64,000 nucleotides of DNA from Marasmius tenuissimus (taxonomy: Eukaryota > Basidiomycota > Agaricomycetes > Agaricales > Marasmiaceae), in NCBI GenBank assembly GCA_029532415.1, contig JAQOTA010000054.1, positions 806,001 to 870,000 of the forward strand. Reading direction: 5' to 3'. Position numbers and translations under genes: made by a program. The notes beneath the pieces are model-generated. The model saw only the letters and a list, made by a program, of their open reading frames with translations. It was not told where the DNA came from and ran no database searches. Below, one piece after another: positions 45,155 through 57,298 of the stretch (the stretch's first letter is position 1; every line of letters begins with the position of its first letter).

Positions 45155-47582
45155 AGGACAGCTGTTATATACTAGCAGTGCCTCGTGCCCTTTGCGGCTT
45201 CGCCTATGCAGATCTTGCAGGGCGCCCCTTGAAACATCAGAACACGTCTCTACAAAGGAGGCAAACTTGATCTTGAACCAGTTCCAGCCAAATATCAACT
45301 CAGAAACAGGGCTAACCACATCTAGTACTTCGAGGTAACTTCAAGATACCAGTAGGTAGCACGGACCGAAGCGCAGGTAAGAAAGCCCCAAAGATAGGTC
45401 CGAATATTCCCAAAAAACAATCTATTTGCTTGGTTCCACGAGCACGTCAAACTGACCGCCGTACAAAGAGAAGCAAAAAGAGTGTGAGAAGGGATTCCCT
45501 GGGGAAGATTCCCCCGACGACACAAGCCAATACTGCAATAGCAAGGTCATCTTGTCCCCGAGTTGCAAGCAGAGCTCGAAGGAACAGGGGCGGCAAAAAT
45601 TAGATAACCAACATCAGCAAAATACCCGAAAGGTTGAAACCTAGTTAGAACGGATTGGCGTCAGTAAAATACGCCGATCCAATAGTATTGAATTTCAAGC
45701 GTGTTGTACCTTGGTAGAAGTCCCGAAATGTGTTTACACAATTACGGGCGGCTATAAGAGTATCAGAACACGGCTAGAACACGGTTAAAACTTACCCAAA
45801 ACTCGTTAAAACCCCTCAAATCAATATCCGGGGTTGTGCCCCGCCAAACTTGTCGCAGTGAATGAAACACATTGAATCCAATTTAGGATGTTCTAAGCAG
45901 GTTTTGACCAGTTTTGAATGGTTTTGACGCATTGGGAGGCTTCTGAACGGTACTAATCACTGAAAATGTGGTAGAAAGCATATCTTATGATTTTGAACAT
46001 GTTACAAGTAACAACAGTGATGACTCAACTTGAACTTAATCAACGAACGGCGTGGTGGAGAGTGAGTGAACTTGGCGGAAATTTTTCAAGCCTGGGCGCC
46101 AGGCGCTTCCACTGAGCGCTTGCGCTGAATTCTGGTCGGAGTCTAAAATATATCCCTCGCTTGCCCACACGTGGGCAGCTCATGCCCTCTTAACTTTCAA
46201 CCACCACCATCGTCGCTCAACTCTCTTCAAAATCGACGGATAATAGCCCGCAGACAAAGGTTTTTCAAGATACTATCTTTCGTTGGGACCATTTGATATA
46301 AACATGCAATTGCGGCACAAGTACGTGCTTTTTTCTAATCTATTGCTCGCTGTATACTGATGATCGCAGCTCTTATTTGGGCTCATACAAGAACCTACCG
46401 CTACCTTGAGTACTCTCTTGAGACACTGTCAGTGACGAAGTAGGTACTCCGTCACTCATCGTCATCGACGTCATCTTCGGACTTCCTCACACCCTCGACC
46501 ACGTCCATTATGGCCGCACGGACCACCTACGTGCTATATAAACCCGAAGTGCTGCAAATCATTGCCTATCCCTTCTTCCTTCCCTCCCCCCACCACTGCC
46601 CTCGCTTCGTTCCCTCAGTGCCCGTTCTATCTTCCCGTCGCTGTCTCTTCTTGTCTATAATACTCCACCCACTCAACTTGTCGTCTTCACTCAAGTCGCT
46701 CGTTAACTCCTCTATTCTTGAGCCGGGTCATTCAATTATAGGTAATAAGGTATGTTCAACTTAATCATTCGGTCTCCTCTTCATACACTGAATAAAGCCT
46801 TCCAGTGCCTGAAAGGACGGAATAGAATGGGCAGAAACGTATGTGCACTTTACCTCTACCCTTATCATGGTTGCTGATTGTTGTAACTTGTGCTTTTAGC
46901 GTTGGTTGTTTCTGCTGTTTGCCTGCAAATCAAATGCCGTTACTGAACATCAAGGTGCATATATGCGCTGAACAATGTGTGTATACCTTCGCTTTATCAA
47001 AGGGATACACGAGCTCATACTTATGATACCTCTCGCTCACAGGGATACACAATATACCTGGCAGCCAAAAGGATGTGAGTCGGCTGGCTGAGGGACTCGG
47101 GTGATCCTCAATGGTATAACTCACTCGCTGTAGACGTAGATGTGTATGTTACTATTCATGGGTCTATGTAGTGTTCAATGGATTCACGTTACACTCTCTA
47201 ATCATTGTCCTCCGTTAACATTTGAGATACATGATTGACTATCTGAATGTGAATATGTGCACCCATTGAAATGCCTGGATGTCTCAAGAACTACTGACAA
47301 CCTACGTTATCTGTTGTTCTCTCCACAATCCACTATGATATTTGATATCCACTTCACCGCCCGCAACTCCCCACACTCTTTGTCATCTGGCACTACCCCC
47401 GAAAACTGGTTAAAACCCCTCAAAACCCTGTACACTCTGCGCAACTCGCGGCAAGCTTCACTCTCCGGTATCATCCTCAACACCCGTTAGAAGGTACTCA
47501 CATTCGTTGTTTTCTACTGGTTTCGTGCTCATGGATTCTTGCTCTTTTTCCGGATTTCAGAAAAGTTTTAAGACTGTTATAT
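45155..47582. other. Gene-free region with dispersed repeat words
   Basis: Contains a hairpin-like GGATTGGCGT...ACGCCGATCC at about 45653-45680, the word CATCAGCAAAATACCCGAA at 45612-45630 (inverted copy in the U2-like locus at 47664-47682), and GTTAAAACCCCTCAAA near 45806 and 47409 in direct orientation. CTATATAAACC near 46535 followed by a CT-rich tract looks like a promoter, but no coding frame follows. Confidence 0.5.
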
Positions 47583-47775
47583 AGTCTGTTCCTGTTCGCA
47601 ACCAGGTACAGCAGGTTTCGTACTACCTAACGGGTATTGAGGTATGAAATGGCCTTACAACTGTTCGGGTATTTTGCTGATGAAATACGGAGGGCGGTGC
47701 CCTCGTAATAGTGGTTAAACTATTAAGAACAGATACTACACTTGATCTAAGCCAAAAGGCCAGAGTGGTAAGGAA
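47583..47775 (-). ncRNA. U2 snRNA-like gene or U2-derived element
   Basis: The minus strand contains GGCCTTTTGGCTTAGATC followed by AAGTGTAGTATCTGTTCTT, the universally conserved 5' part of U2 including the branch-point recognition sequence GTAGTA. Next, AATAG/CTATT and GAGGGC/GCCCTC form helices at the places of stem-loops IIa and IIb. Further on, CTGTACCTG...CAGGAACAG forms a hairpin like stem-loop IV. The whole span of about 193 nt equals the usual U2 length. I do not find a convincing Sm site (AUUUUUG type) between IIb and the 3' hairpins, and part of the 3' half occurs elsewhere at 45612. It may be a divergent gene, a pseudogene, or a SINE with a U2 head. Confidence 0.7.
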
Positions 47776-50159
47776 TCAGAATGTCGAGTCCGAGTATTTA
47801 TGTTTCTCTGGAGTCTGGGGCGCGCACGGACCATTTGCTGTTGATTGATGGGTTTTCGGCAAGCGCGTCGGGTCCCTTGAACCGGAACTTCCATGAGCGC
47901 TTGAGCCTCGGGTTACTCTTCCCTCGAAAGCCGTACTCTGAACATCTTTGCTGTGAGCAACAAATGCCAGTATGGTGTAGGACTCTTCAAGCTCTCGTTA
48001 AAGATGCTACTCGTATGAATCATCCTCGACGGGGTCATAGCAAAAATCATGATATACCACTCGTCCAAAGGTCTTCACAAAACCCGTCAAATTCACTATC
48101 AAACAGAAGGTTTGCATCATTTATAGAGAGCGGGATGGAGAACAGTCGTTCTCTAAGTGTCGATACTAGGGACATATACTGCGGAACCTGATCGATTTAG
48201 CGGAATCGAAACAGCAAGGTTTGATCGCACACTTGGTGAGTGTAATCATCGGGGTTCCCCTTGCCCTTCTAGTCGCGTTGTCCTGTTTGGAGTGATAATG
48301 TACTAATGCATCTCGCTCCAAGAACAGAGTAGCGAACGTTGAACTCCTACTCGTAGCTCTATCGGATTTTCCCGTTATTGATACCAACTGGTCGAACCAT
48401 TCGGGTTTCGGTGAATGCCAGAGTGCGTTTCTTATAGGCACTTGGATTACATCCGACGTTCTGCCTTTGGATATGAAACGCGGGGTCCCCTATGCCCGTT
48501 GATGTTCTGCGATCTCATGTTCCTCCCGTTATGTGAATCTTTTTTAGCTTAAACCCGTATCTAGATTCGGGCTCCCTACTTTCTCCGGGGTTCCAGTCAA
48601 AAAACTGCATATCACCGTTTCCAGGCTTTCTTCCGTGCCTTCGAGATCCGTGTGGCTCATGGCACGAGTGGAGAATTCGTATTCAAGTCGCTTGAACATA
48701 GGTAGCGAACTCACGATGCGCTCTATGTTAGTGACACTCTCGACACTCGTGGCTTTGGGTATGGCCCTCAGTGTGTAGGTCTCCACTTTCATGTACAAGT
48801 GACACCGAAGCCTGACCTGCGTAGCAACCAAGATGCACAGAGACAAGCCTGTGTGCATCTGTCAACAACGGGTTGAACATACCTTGAATTCTACTTGGTG
48901 ATCGAAACGATATCGAGCCTTAGCAGATCAAGTTTTGCTGTTATTGAAAAGGTACGTCCCTTCGTTTCTCTGTCTCTACCCCTCGCATCTTCGAACCTTC
49001 CTGGTGTCTCGACGTAACCATTAAACCGCACCAAACTCCAACTCTGGGCGTGCTTCCCCTCCGATACCGAGTATTCCCATCTTCTGACTTTGAGGTAAAT
49101 CAACTTCAGTCTCATACGTACGTTTGATCAGTGATTTCTAACAACAGACTGAGCAACGTGAGCGGCTAAGGCTTCAGACTTGGTCTTGGGACTTGACGGG
49201 GGCGATTCAATCTACAGTAGAGGTTGATAAGCGTCGACGTGGGTCGGAAAGGCTGGAAATAAGTCTGCAGCTCGATCAAAGAAACGCCTGTGAGTCGTCG
49301 GTACTTCAGTCTCTCTCTTCCTCTCCCTAATTTGTTGTTTGGTATTCGAGGGCTGGGCCGATACTGCTTTATATGTAGCTTCATATTTGGGATTATGCTT
49401 GTGATTCGTCGAATCAGAGTCGGCGGTGGCTCCATGATGTGATTCATGAGACCGTAACCTGGAGGTCAACACGAGAATTTCCGTTTATGTGGCTGACACA
49501 CGACAGCTCATTTTTCACTCAAGATCGAATCGGGAATTTCGCAAATTTTCCGAAGAAATCGTGACCCCCGTCCGCATGCTCCCTCTTCAGCTTCCCTTGG
49601 TAATCGTTCCGCTTTCTCGAGAATGTACCTTTCGCGTCTCGCCCCCTTGTAGCTGAAGGTTGAACATCCCGAGCTGTTTGCTTTCTCCCTGTTCATTTGA
49701 TGAATTCGTTGAACTGATGTGCCATTTCTCTCTGCCTCGCAGCTCCGGACTAAAATTTGACAAGCTCTTTTTGTCGAATTGTGGCAGGCTACAGCTAACC
49801 GAAGATTGGACAATAGCAATAGACTGGACATATATAACTGAACTTCTAGGCTACTTGGACATGGGCCAAACAGATCAGTTTTCCTGTTACTTCAGGCGCA
49901 CATCGACACAAGGCCACCGTCAATTGAGCTCCAGCATAGGCCATTATCACACAGAATCGAGTCCGTAGGTACCGAACGTTCCTTTGCGGCACGCCCGCAC
50001 GTTGTGAATATCCATTCCTCTCTAGTTCTACCGAAACGACACGTCGCTCGCCCTCTACTCTTCTTGTCAATGTCGCGAGTAACAACCCCCTTCGCCTGCT
50101 TTCCAACTCGAAGGCTCTCGCCCTCCGCATTATACTTCATCCTAAACCCAAACGGTCCT
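47776..50159. other. Gene-free region, partly duplicated near 56.5 kb
   Basis: GGCAAGCGCGTCGGGTCCCT near 47860 matches GGCAAACGCGCCGAGTCTCT near 56538, and nearby words also match, so this is another old duplicated flank. No coding frame is convincing. Confidence 0.5.
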
Positions 50160-52450
50160 ACGACGAGGGTGAGCTCGGAGTGTGATTCGAACAAGAAAGG
50201 TAGGTCACATACCGACGGGGTTATCCACAACTCGAAATATGACTGTCCACTTACCCTATTTACGGGTCAAACGCCTCGCACTATCCAAGAAGACGGTCAC
50301 TCACCAAAGGCCCATACAAAGTTTTGATACACGGGATCTGGACGCCTTCGCTACTCAAAAAAAAATATAAAAAAGAGGGCCGTACACTCCAATCCAATAA
50401 CTCGCACACAAAAACGCATACAGCTCACCTCCAGAACGGACCATCGTTCACAAGATGCCACCTCAAAAATCAAATCCTCTCGAACCCAAATCATCCACAA
50501 TTCTGGCCCATTACTATTCATTCTATATTCGAATTGAGAGCCCAGGCCACAGTGAAGAACCGAATCGTTGCCCCAGGTATAGTTACCATGGTGCAGACGT
50601 AGGCACGCAATTCGAGCTTGAGTTCTTCCGACATTCGTGCGGTGTGAGGCCAAGGTGGGCGTGGAGTCTGGCGTAGAGTTGGTGTTCCATTGCCGAGTAA
50701 TAGGCGTTTTTTTTCTCGGAGATAGGTGTGGGTGCAGAGGCGAGCTGGTCGGACGATTGGCCAAAGGGTCAGACGAACCCGAGCATGTGTCGTTGTCGAG
50801 TGGTGTCTTCCCTGGTGTCGTTGGAGACGGATATTGGATTCAAACATACTCCTCTTTGGCACTGGTCGTCTTTTCGCCGCTACATCCAGTTATCCCTGCG
50901 TATTGGAAGCCTGGCCCTCCTCTCTTCCTTTCGTCAGATAGCTGAACTTCTTGAACGTTGAACTCTTTGGGTTGTCTCGAGCTTTTTACCCATGAAGGCT
51001 TCGGGGATGCGAGTGATTGCTGCTTCTCTGCTGCTTACATCGTGTTGCGTTGTGAGGTGGGTGTTTTTCGATCCTTTTGAGTCAAGGATGGTGGAGGTTC
51101 TTGTCAAAAGAGGAGGTCCTGGTCCGTGCGTCGGCACAAACTGAAACACGTGTGGGTTCACGTCACCAGTCCGAGTCTTTGCCAAGCTTTCACCGTCACG
51201 ACGCCTTCATTGTCACTGCCTTTGACCAGCAGGTAAAAAGACGGAGTCCTGCGAGTAGTGATTATTTTCGCAGTAATTGATTCATCAACCACCTGTTCGA
51301 CTGGAATTTGACAGGTCAAAAACTTCTGTCTCCATTTCCAATTACTAGCCAGTCTCGTACTAGCGTCAACGTTTCGACCAGGGGGAGAAGAGGGGTGTGC
51401 GGGAGGAACGAGTATTTGGCTGGGTCTGGACTTTTCAAGTTGAAGAAGTGTGCGTCCTCATTGTGTCTTGAACTTGCCAATCAATTTCAAACACATTCAT
51501 TCCAGAGCTACCTCTACGTAGGAAACCCAAATCACTCACTTTGTCTCATTCGCCCTGTAGAACAATCAAGTTCATGGATCTCGTGTGTCAATACTAATTA
51601 CCGGCTGCCTTTCGGTGATCCATTCGACGAAAACCTCCAAGTCGGTCCTCTTTTCTCTGCTCTATTGACTCGCAATTAGACTCAAGCGACCCGTACCGTT
51701 TCGTCTGGGCTCGTCCGGCTTGTCTCCAGACACTTCATGTGTCAGCCGGCTTTCTACCTTCCCGGCGTCAATTGTAACTCCTCTCGTTCATAGTGACATC
51801 TGAGTTGCCAGTACTCCCCAATCAAGCCAACAGACATGACCTTGAAAGGAGTTGAATGGTGGGTGCATAGGCCTTCGAGAACATTATCCAGAGACCGATG
51901 AACAAGACCTCTCCAAGCTTTACCCCCGTACTGTTTTTTCTCTGCTACAGCTGGTCTAGCCTCACGTCGGCGGATTTTCTAACTCGAGGATGCAGACAAG
52001 AACAGTCTGGTAGAGATTGTAAATCATAAGTCGCCGAATGTTATCATGTCCAATCAAGAGATTCAATACAACCCCCTCAAAGTGCTGAACGCCAATCTGA
52101 TTCAACGTGGCCATCCATTATGCCAGCCCGAATCTCACTTGAATCGACCGTTTCCTTACAAAACCGCCTTCAAGCAAACAGTAACCGATGCATTGACACC
52201 CAAACGGGCACAGGACCCAACGAACACGGTGACCCGAATGACAAGAGACGACAGCGAGTTGGCAGCAAACTTGGAGGAAGGTGCAGAGGCTGATGCAGAG
52301 AGATACGAAGCTCGTGATGTAAGTGTTCAATTCAGCTTGGGTGGTGATGCCGAGAACGAATTCGATGTAGGCGATGATAAACTGGAGGGGGCGAGAGGGT
52401 CGGTTATTATACATTGAAGGGCGAGGGAGGGAAACAACGACGCTGCTTGG
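50160..52450. repeat. Old segmental duplication, copy 1
   Basis: Matches 59550-61750 in the same orientation with many indels. Examples: GGTAGGTCACATACCGAC/GGTAGGTCATATATCGAC, ATGCCACCTC, GAGGAGGTCCTGGTCCGTGC, and the secreted-protein relic at its right end. A third, more diverged match is at 40.6-41.7 kb. Confidence 0.65.
52150..52400 (-). pseudogene. Relic of the small secreted-protein family
   Basis: The minus strand reads FVSLCISLCTFLQVCCQLAV, aligning with FASLCVSLSAFVSVCCQLVV of copy 1. It then continues in shifted frames through the region that should give VQLTAFVALCAQ. No start, signal peptide or first exons remain. Confidence 0.7.
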
Positions 52451-52764
52451 GCTCGTACATATTTTCGATCTTTTGGCCATAGGGCTTTGTTTCGCCCCAA
52501 ATTCAACTAGTGCATGACTAGTCCTTCCACAACGAACTCATCGACTAAAAGCTGAGCCATGTTTCAGATAACTGGGTAGTCCTTGCGCTCAAACACCAAT
52601 TATTGTAAGAAATAATCCGAGATTTTGACTGGCAATCGGATTTTACTGGGTACGGATGCCTCGGCTAGAACGAGGATTGGACTCATTGAACTGACTCGAG
52701 TTTTAGACGATCCAAGTTCATTATTTGATCAAAACTAACGGTATAGTATATCCAAGTTCTGAAG

Positions 52765-53300
52765 CTACTCGTCCATTGAGATCACCTCGACGTGAAGGTT
52801 AGCCATTAAATTACTACAGTCTTCCATATCAACGTCCATCGGGGAGCTTTCCTCAAACTGTTCTCGCGCAAATGAGTTATGAGAGGTCTCGAAACGTTCG
52901 TCGACCTCCATTCCTCCCGGCTCGGGATCGGACTTCAAGTCTACCGGGATCACGATCAGAAAACGCCCTTCGGCCAATGGTCATTCGGTAGATAGAGCCG
53001 AATGCTCACCCTCATCATCCTGCGCACAATTCTCAAAACAGTCGCTTTCCTGGCGATAGATTTCGAGGACAGGATAACCCATTGACCGAGCGAAATCCGT
53101 TGTTATAGGGTCGAGCCCTTGAGCCTCTTGCCACCGTTGTACGAGGTCGTATACTTCGGCCTTCCAGCAACGGGGGTCTCGAAACGAATCAGAGATTCTC
53201 GAATAAAAACAAGAAAGACCGAGTGCTATACGCTGCGCTTCGGGCATCACCGAGTCTCATAATACCAGTAGAGTGCCGGCTAAGATTTAGAGCTACCAGT
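52765..53300 (-). pseudogene. FamF2: 5'-truncated relic of the expanded family
   Basis: Two C-terminal exons survive. One reads MPEAQRIALGLSCFYS, then VYDLVQRWQEAQGLDPITTD and FARSMGYPVLEI; the other ends SSPMDVDMEDCSNLMANLHV to the stop at 52765. These match FamH, including its unusual extension after the MDVDMED tail. Just upstream, the YYWSLDPTGDSV block is broken by frameshifts and a stop near 53255. Everything 5' of that is missing. It lies between FamG and the secreted-protein relic. Confidence 0.75.
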
Positions 53301-53644
53301 GTACCGGGCGAGTTAGCATCTACGGATTGGATACTTCGATTTGAGTCACAGACAGAGGGGAGAAATTTCAAACTCGGTGCGTTCTTGCAGGAGCTCTGTA
53401 CTCTTCGCAACCCATGGGGAGAAGTTGGCACTACGGCTCGCGTGGTTGAAGCTCGTAGTGAGGGTAGTCGAGAGTTTAAGGTGAGTAGGACTGTTAAGGA
53501 TTGTTTTCTTTCCGCCTTCACCTTCCTGTTTGCTTACTTGTGAACTTTCTTGAAGCCTGGTGAGCGGCTAGTAAATACCGCCTAGGGGCTGTAAGCATGG
53601 CCGTGAATGTATACTCTGTAGTAATTGAGCAGCAGCTACTGGCT
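53301..53644. other. Intergenic stretch downstream of FamG
   Basis: No gene. TTTCTTTCCGCCTTCACCTTCCTGTTTGC near 53510 resembles 41845, so the 3' flank of FamG is shared with that of FamE. Confidence 0.5.
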
Positions 53645-55979
53645 TTAAGTGTCTACATCAACGTCCATATCTGACGACGAAACATCATCAACCGTCCCTC
53701 CTTTCGGCGTGAACTCGATCTGGGCGTTCATGCCGCAGTCAACATCCATCTCGAACCCGTCTGGTGAGTCTGTAAGATGAGAGTCCCGTGTAAACGCTCT
53801 GAGGCCAAAAGAAGGAGAGAGAGCGGCATACTCATCAAGTCCTCGGAGTGACCTTGAGCCTGAGGGATCGTCACCTCGAGAATAGGAAACCCCAAGGACT
53901 TTGCATAGTCTATCGTGCTATAATCAAACCCTTTAGCTCTCTGCCACTTTTCCATAAAGTCATACGCCTCGGTGTCCCAGTACGCATACTCCACGCCGAA
54001 TTCACTGATAAAGGACGGCAGTCCAAGGGACGTACGTTCTTCTTCGGTAAGAGCCGACCCTCCTTCAGGGTCATGAGAGTAGTAGTAGAGATTTTCTCCT
54101 CGAAGCCAAGTCTCGATGTCCGGCGCACCATCAGGTAGTTGAGGGGGTGGCTGTACGAATAGATAGCACGGTGGATTGATGATAATATCCTTGTATGGGT
54201 CTTCTGGGTCCTCTAGCTCATATGAACCCGCAGAAGTCAGCCTCAGTTCGATACACGTGGCGAAACCTATTTAGTAGGTCAGTGTTACATCGCCGTACCG
54301 CAGTTCGGTGAATGAGGGGAGAGATACAAACTGCAAGATGCCCAATCTCTTCGAGAGATTCCCAAGTGGCTGAATGCCCACCCTGCTTGCGTTAGCCATA
54401 GCTCCTCACGAGGTGAAGCACGGTCTTCCCCCGTCGGTCCTTCTGTGAACCTGAATCCTACGCTACAAAGTCGTCGTGTGAATATGAACCTGGATCAGAA
54501 TACTGTCAATATCACAAAATAAATTTCCCAGAGCAACATACCGCATCCCTCCATTTTCCATTACTTTGCGCCGACCCCTTAGCGACGGTATGGATCCCCG
54601 GACACAGTATCTTGGGTAGTGAATCCACTCAAAGAATGGAGTTTCCAAGACGCGCATCAATGGGAGAGGCTCCCCCCAGGCGGCCCATCTGTCAGCCATG
54701 AGCCGTTCCCTCCAAAGCCGTGTTCCACGATGAACCGATCCATATCCACTTCGTGCATAGATACTAGATGTCTCCAGTACAACCGAACGTTCTGGGACGT
54801 TGCGCATTATGTAGTCAAACAGAACGGTGTCATCGTGGCATGCGTTGAGTGGTAACGGTGGGAGCTCAAGGCAAAAGGATCGGCCCGTCGGATAGTCCAT
54901 GTACGGCTGGCTGAGATGGACATTGGGGAAGGCACCGCTGAAGAGAGTCGGTCCAGGCGGGCCAAAGCAGAGAGCTCCTGTTTGCGGGCGGAACCACAGG
55001 AGGTCGAGTAAGTGCTCGAACGAGGTCACCAGAAGTCCCCAGACTCGAAGTTCATCGGATGTGGCGCCAGGAAACAGGGCCTGTAAGACATTGATGATAA
55101 TGGTCGAAACGTTGACAGGTCGGCTTTGTGATGATCACCAGATAGCGGATGCAAACACACCTTCGCGTGAAAATGAAAGTAGCACCTCGCCTGAACGGAA
55201 CATCGGTTGTGTTTTAGGAAGTCGTGGCCCGAGATGAGCTCTAGAGAGGGTGTCGGAATTGTAGTTATTGGCATCAATCATTCTGAGGCCTTGGAGTGGC
55301 CCACCTTCATTGAATATGATAATGGGAATAGAACGGGAATCGTTGAATGCTTGGAGCTGTGCTATGGTCGTCATTCTGTTTTGTGTCCCATGAGATGTAA
55401 CTTTGAAAGGATTTTTTGAGGTACGTGACATACCTCTGGTGAGAAAATAGGACACAATCTTTTTTGAAAAGCTGAAAAAGTAATGTTATCATGTTTATAA
55501 CGACCGAGATCGCCATACTGAGCTGCTCAAAGCCTACCTCTAATGCATCTAGCCCGGCATACCTGACAGCTAGTAGTGGATTGGACTCACTCCTGCCGTT
55601 TGGGTCCGCAATCGAGACGATCTCAACAACCCGCTCTGCTTCGAGCCGGCGGTCTTGCTGAAAGGCCTGTGTGTGCCTTTCTTGCCATGTGTTAACTGGT
55701 GGGTCATACTCTTTGTGATGGAGGGTTCTTTGAAGCTTTATCCTTCCCAAGGGGATCGGTTCGTACTGTAAGGTACGGATCGGTTCAATCCCATCATTGC
55801 TAGCACATTGTTCAGCGCACCTCTTGATACAGTATCTCCTTCCATTCCTCTCCTGGTTGGATTCGAATCAACCTGCGTTCCGAACTGGACTGCGAGTAGT
55901 AGTTGTTTTGAGTACCGTTAACGAGACTAAAGATTCCTCCTCCAATATCCGTGTTGCTTGCGGAATGAAACATCGACAT
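53645..55979 (-). CDS. FamG: intact expanded-family member (9 exons, 601 residues)
   Basis: Exons (transcript order) 55979-55821, 55765-55538, 55471-55434, 55375-55305, 55240-55161, 55080-54542, 54462-54332, 54266-53832 and 53769-53645 total 1806 nt. The frame closes, and intron positions and phases equal FamA and FamD. It begins MSMFHSASNTDIGGGIFS. Core: LLAVRYAGLDALE, LFKKDCVLFSHQ, AQLQAFNDSRSIPIIIFNEE, LISGHDFLKHNRCSVQARCY. Then LWFRPQTGALCFGPPGPTL, LPPLPLNACHDD, VPERSVVLETS, REELWLTQAGWAFSHLGISR, PPPQLPDGAPDIETWLRGEN, RAKGFDYSTIDYAKSLGFP and the tail SSDMDVDVDT. It is the intact sister of broken FamE and of FamD. No catalytic, secretory or membrane signals are seen; function unknown. Confidence 0.82.
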
Positions 55980-57030
55980 GGTTGCTGTGTCAAAGGATGG
56001 TGGTGCTGGTTTCGGTTAAAGAGATGCTGTTCGTGTTATGTTTATTTGAGTGGGTCGCACGGCCGGGCTGCGGACATCTCCAAGCCTGGTAGTCAATCAC
56101 TATAGCGACAGACTGACAGTCATTGTCGTCCTTTTTGGTCAGTTGTTGGAATCATAGAGTGTCGAATTTAATAAGTATGTGCTGGCTCGTTTGTACGCAG
56201 TAATGTGTGGTCGTTCTTGCTGCCATGTCTCGGATGTGTCTGCAGCCTTTCGAAGTAACAGGGCGATGAAGACGCGCAGTACACACCAGCTAAACGCAAG
56301 ATCAGAGCTCAACGAAGATTTAGTTGAGAAGAGGAGGGTGCGGGAAAAGAAGTGGGTTGAAAGTGAATTGTTGGGGACGGATTCTACGATGGTTCATGTT
56401 GATAGGTCCCTGTCGAAACTAGGAGGTCTGTGCGCTTGGGAGGAGTTCTGAGCAAAACTTTGGCTTCGCTGGCTCTTGGAGATTCTTCAGTGCGCACAGA
56501 CGATGTCACGTTGTCGATTGATATCGATGAATTTTTGGCAAACGCGCCGAGTCTCTTGAACCGGAACACGAGCGCTTGAGCCGATTTACTTTTTCCTCGA
56601 GGCTCGAGGCCCTAGTTCGAACGTGAGTGGTCTCTCTGTATCTGTTGGATCTTCAAGGGCTAGAGACTGATGCCGCCTCCGTATTTGGGACTGTGCTGGC
56701 GATTCGGTGGCTCCCAACGGCAACCAGCAACACTTAGGGTCACAAGAATGGATGGAAGATGTATACCGAGATTTTTGGACCCGATATTCAGACATGCGTA
56801 TACCTATTTACTTGGTCATGTATCGACTCTTTAGCTTCATAGTGATATTTTAACACAGACGTGTTGGCACAATACCGCTCAGATCTGGCGAGAAGCTTAA
56901 AACGTCGAAGTCAAGGCCGCGGTACAATCGGGCTCCGGCACATAGTCCACCAATAGCTCAACGACAGGGTCATATCTAGGCTCCACGAGACTATGCCGCG
57001 TAATTGATGCCTCCATTTTGTTGAGAGTCA
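55980..57030. other. Intergenic flank of FamG
   Basis: Contains words shared with the FamE flank (44.6-45.1 kb) and with 47.8 kb. No supported gene. Confidence 0.5.
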
Positions 57031-57216
57031 GAGATATGTTTGAGGACTTTATGACCGGTTCAAAGGGTTACGGTGCGACTTCGCCAGAGGAGAGACCTAG
57101 ATTGGCAAACGCAGAGCAACGTAGATCCTTCAGAGTCCACACGAACTAAGTTCTTTCCTCTGGCGAAGTCGCACTGTAACCCTTTGAACCGGTCCTAAAG
57201 TCCTCAAACATATCTC
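57031..57216. repeat. 61-bp near-perfect inverted repeat (fold-back) with 64-bp spacer
   Basis: Left arm 57031-57091 and right arm 57156-57216 are reverse complements with only two mismatches in 61. It lies 80-270 bp downstream of the stop of the membrane-protein gene, so a read-through transcript could form a long hairpin. No target-site duplication was recognised at its ends. Confidence 0.92.
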
Positions 57217-57298
57217 TGCTATGGCCTCTCTCAGTCGGGAATCCGGATGAGGCCCTCTATCTGGTATCATTTTATTGTACGTCTGTACAGCACATAAG

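Noticed and set aside
46510..46764. 84-codon frame after a TATA-like CTATATAAACC
   Set aside because: The translated sequence is a CT-rich tract typical of fungal 5' UTRs and has no protein features.
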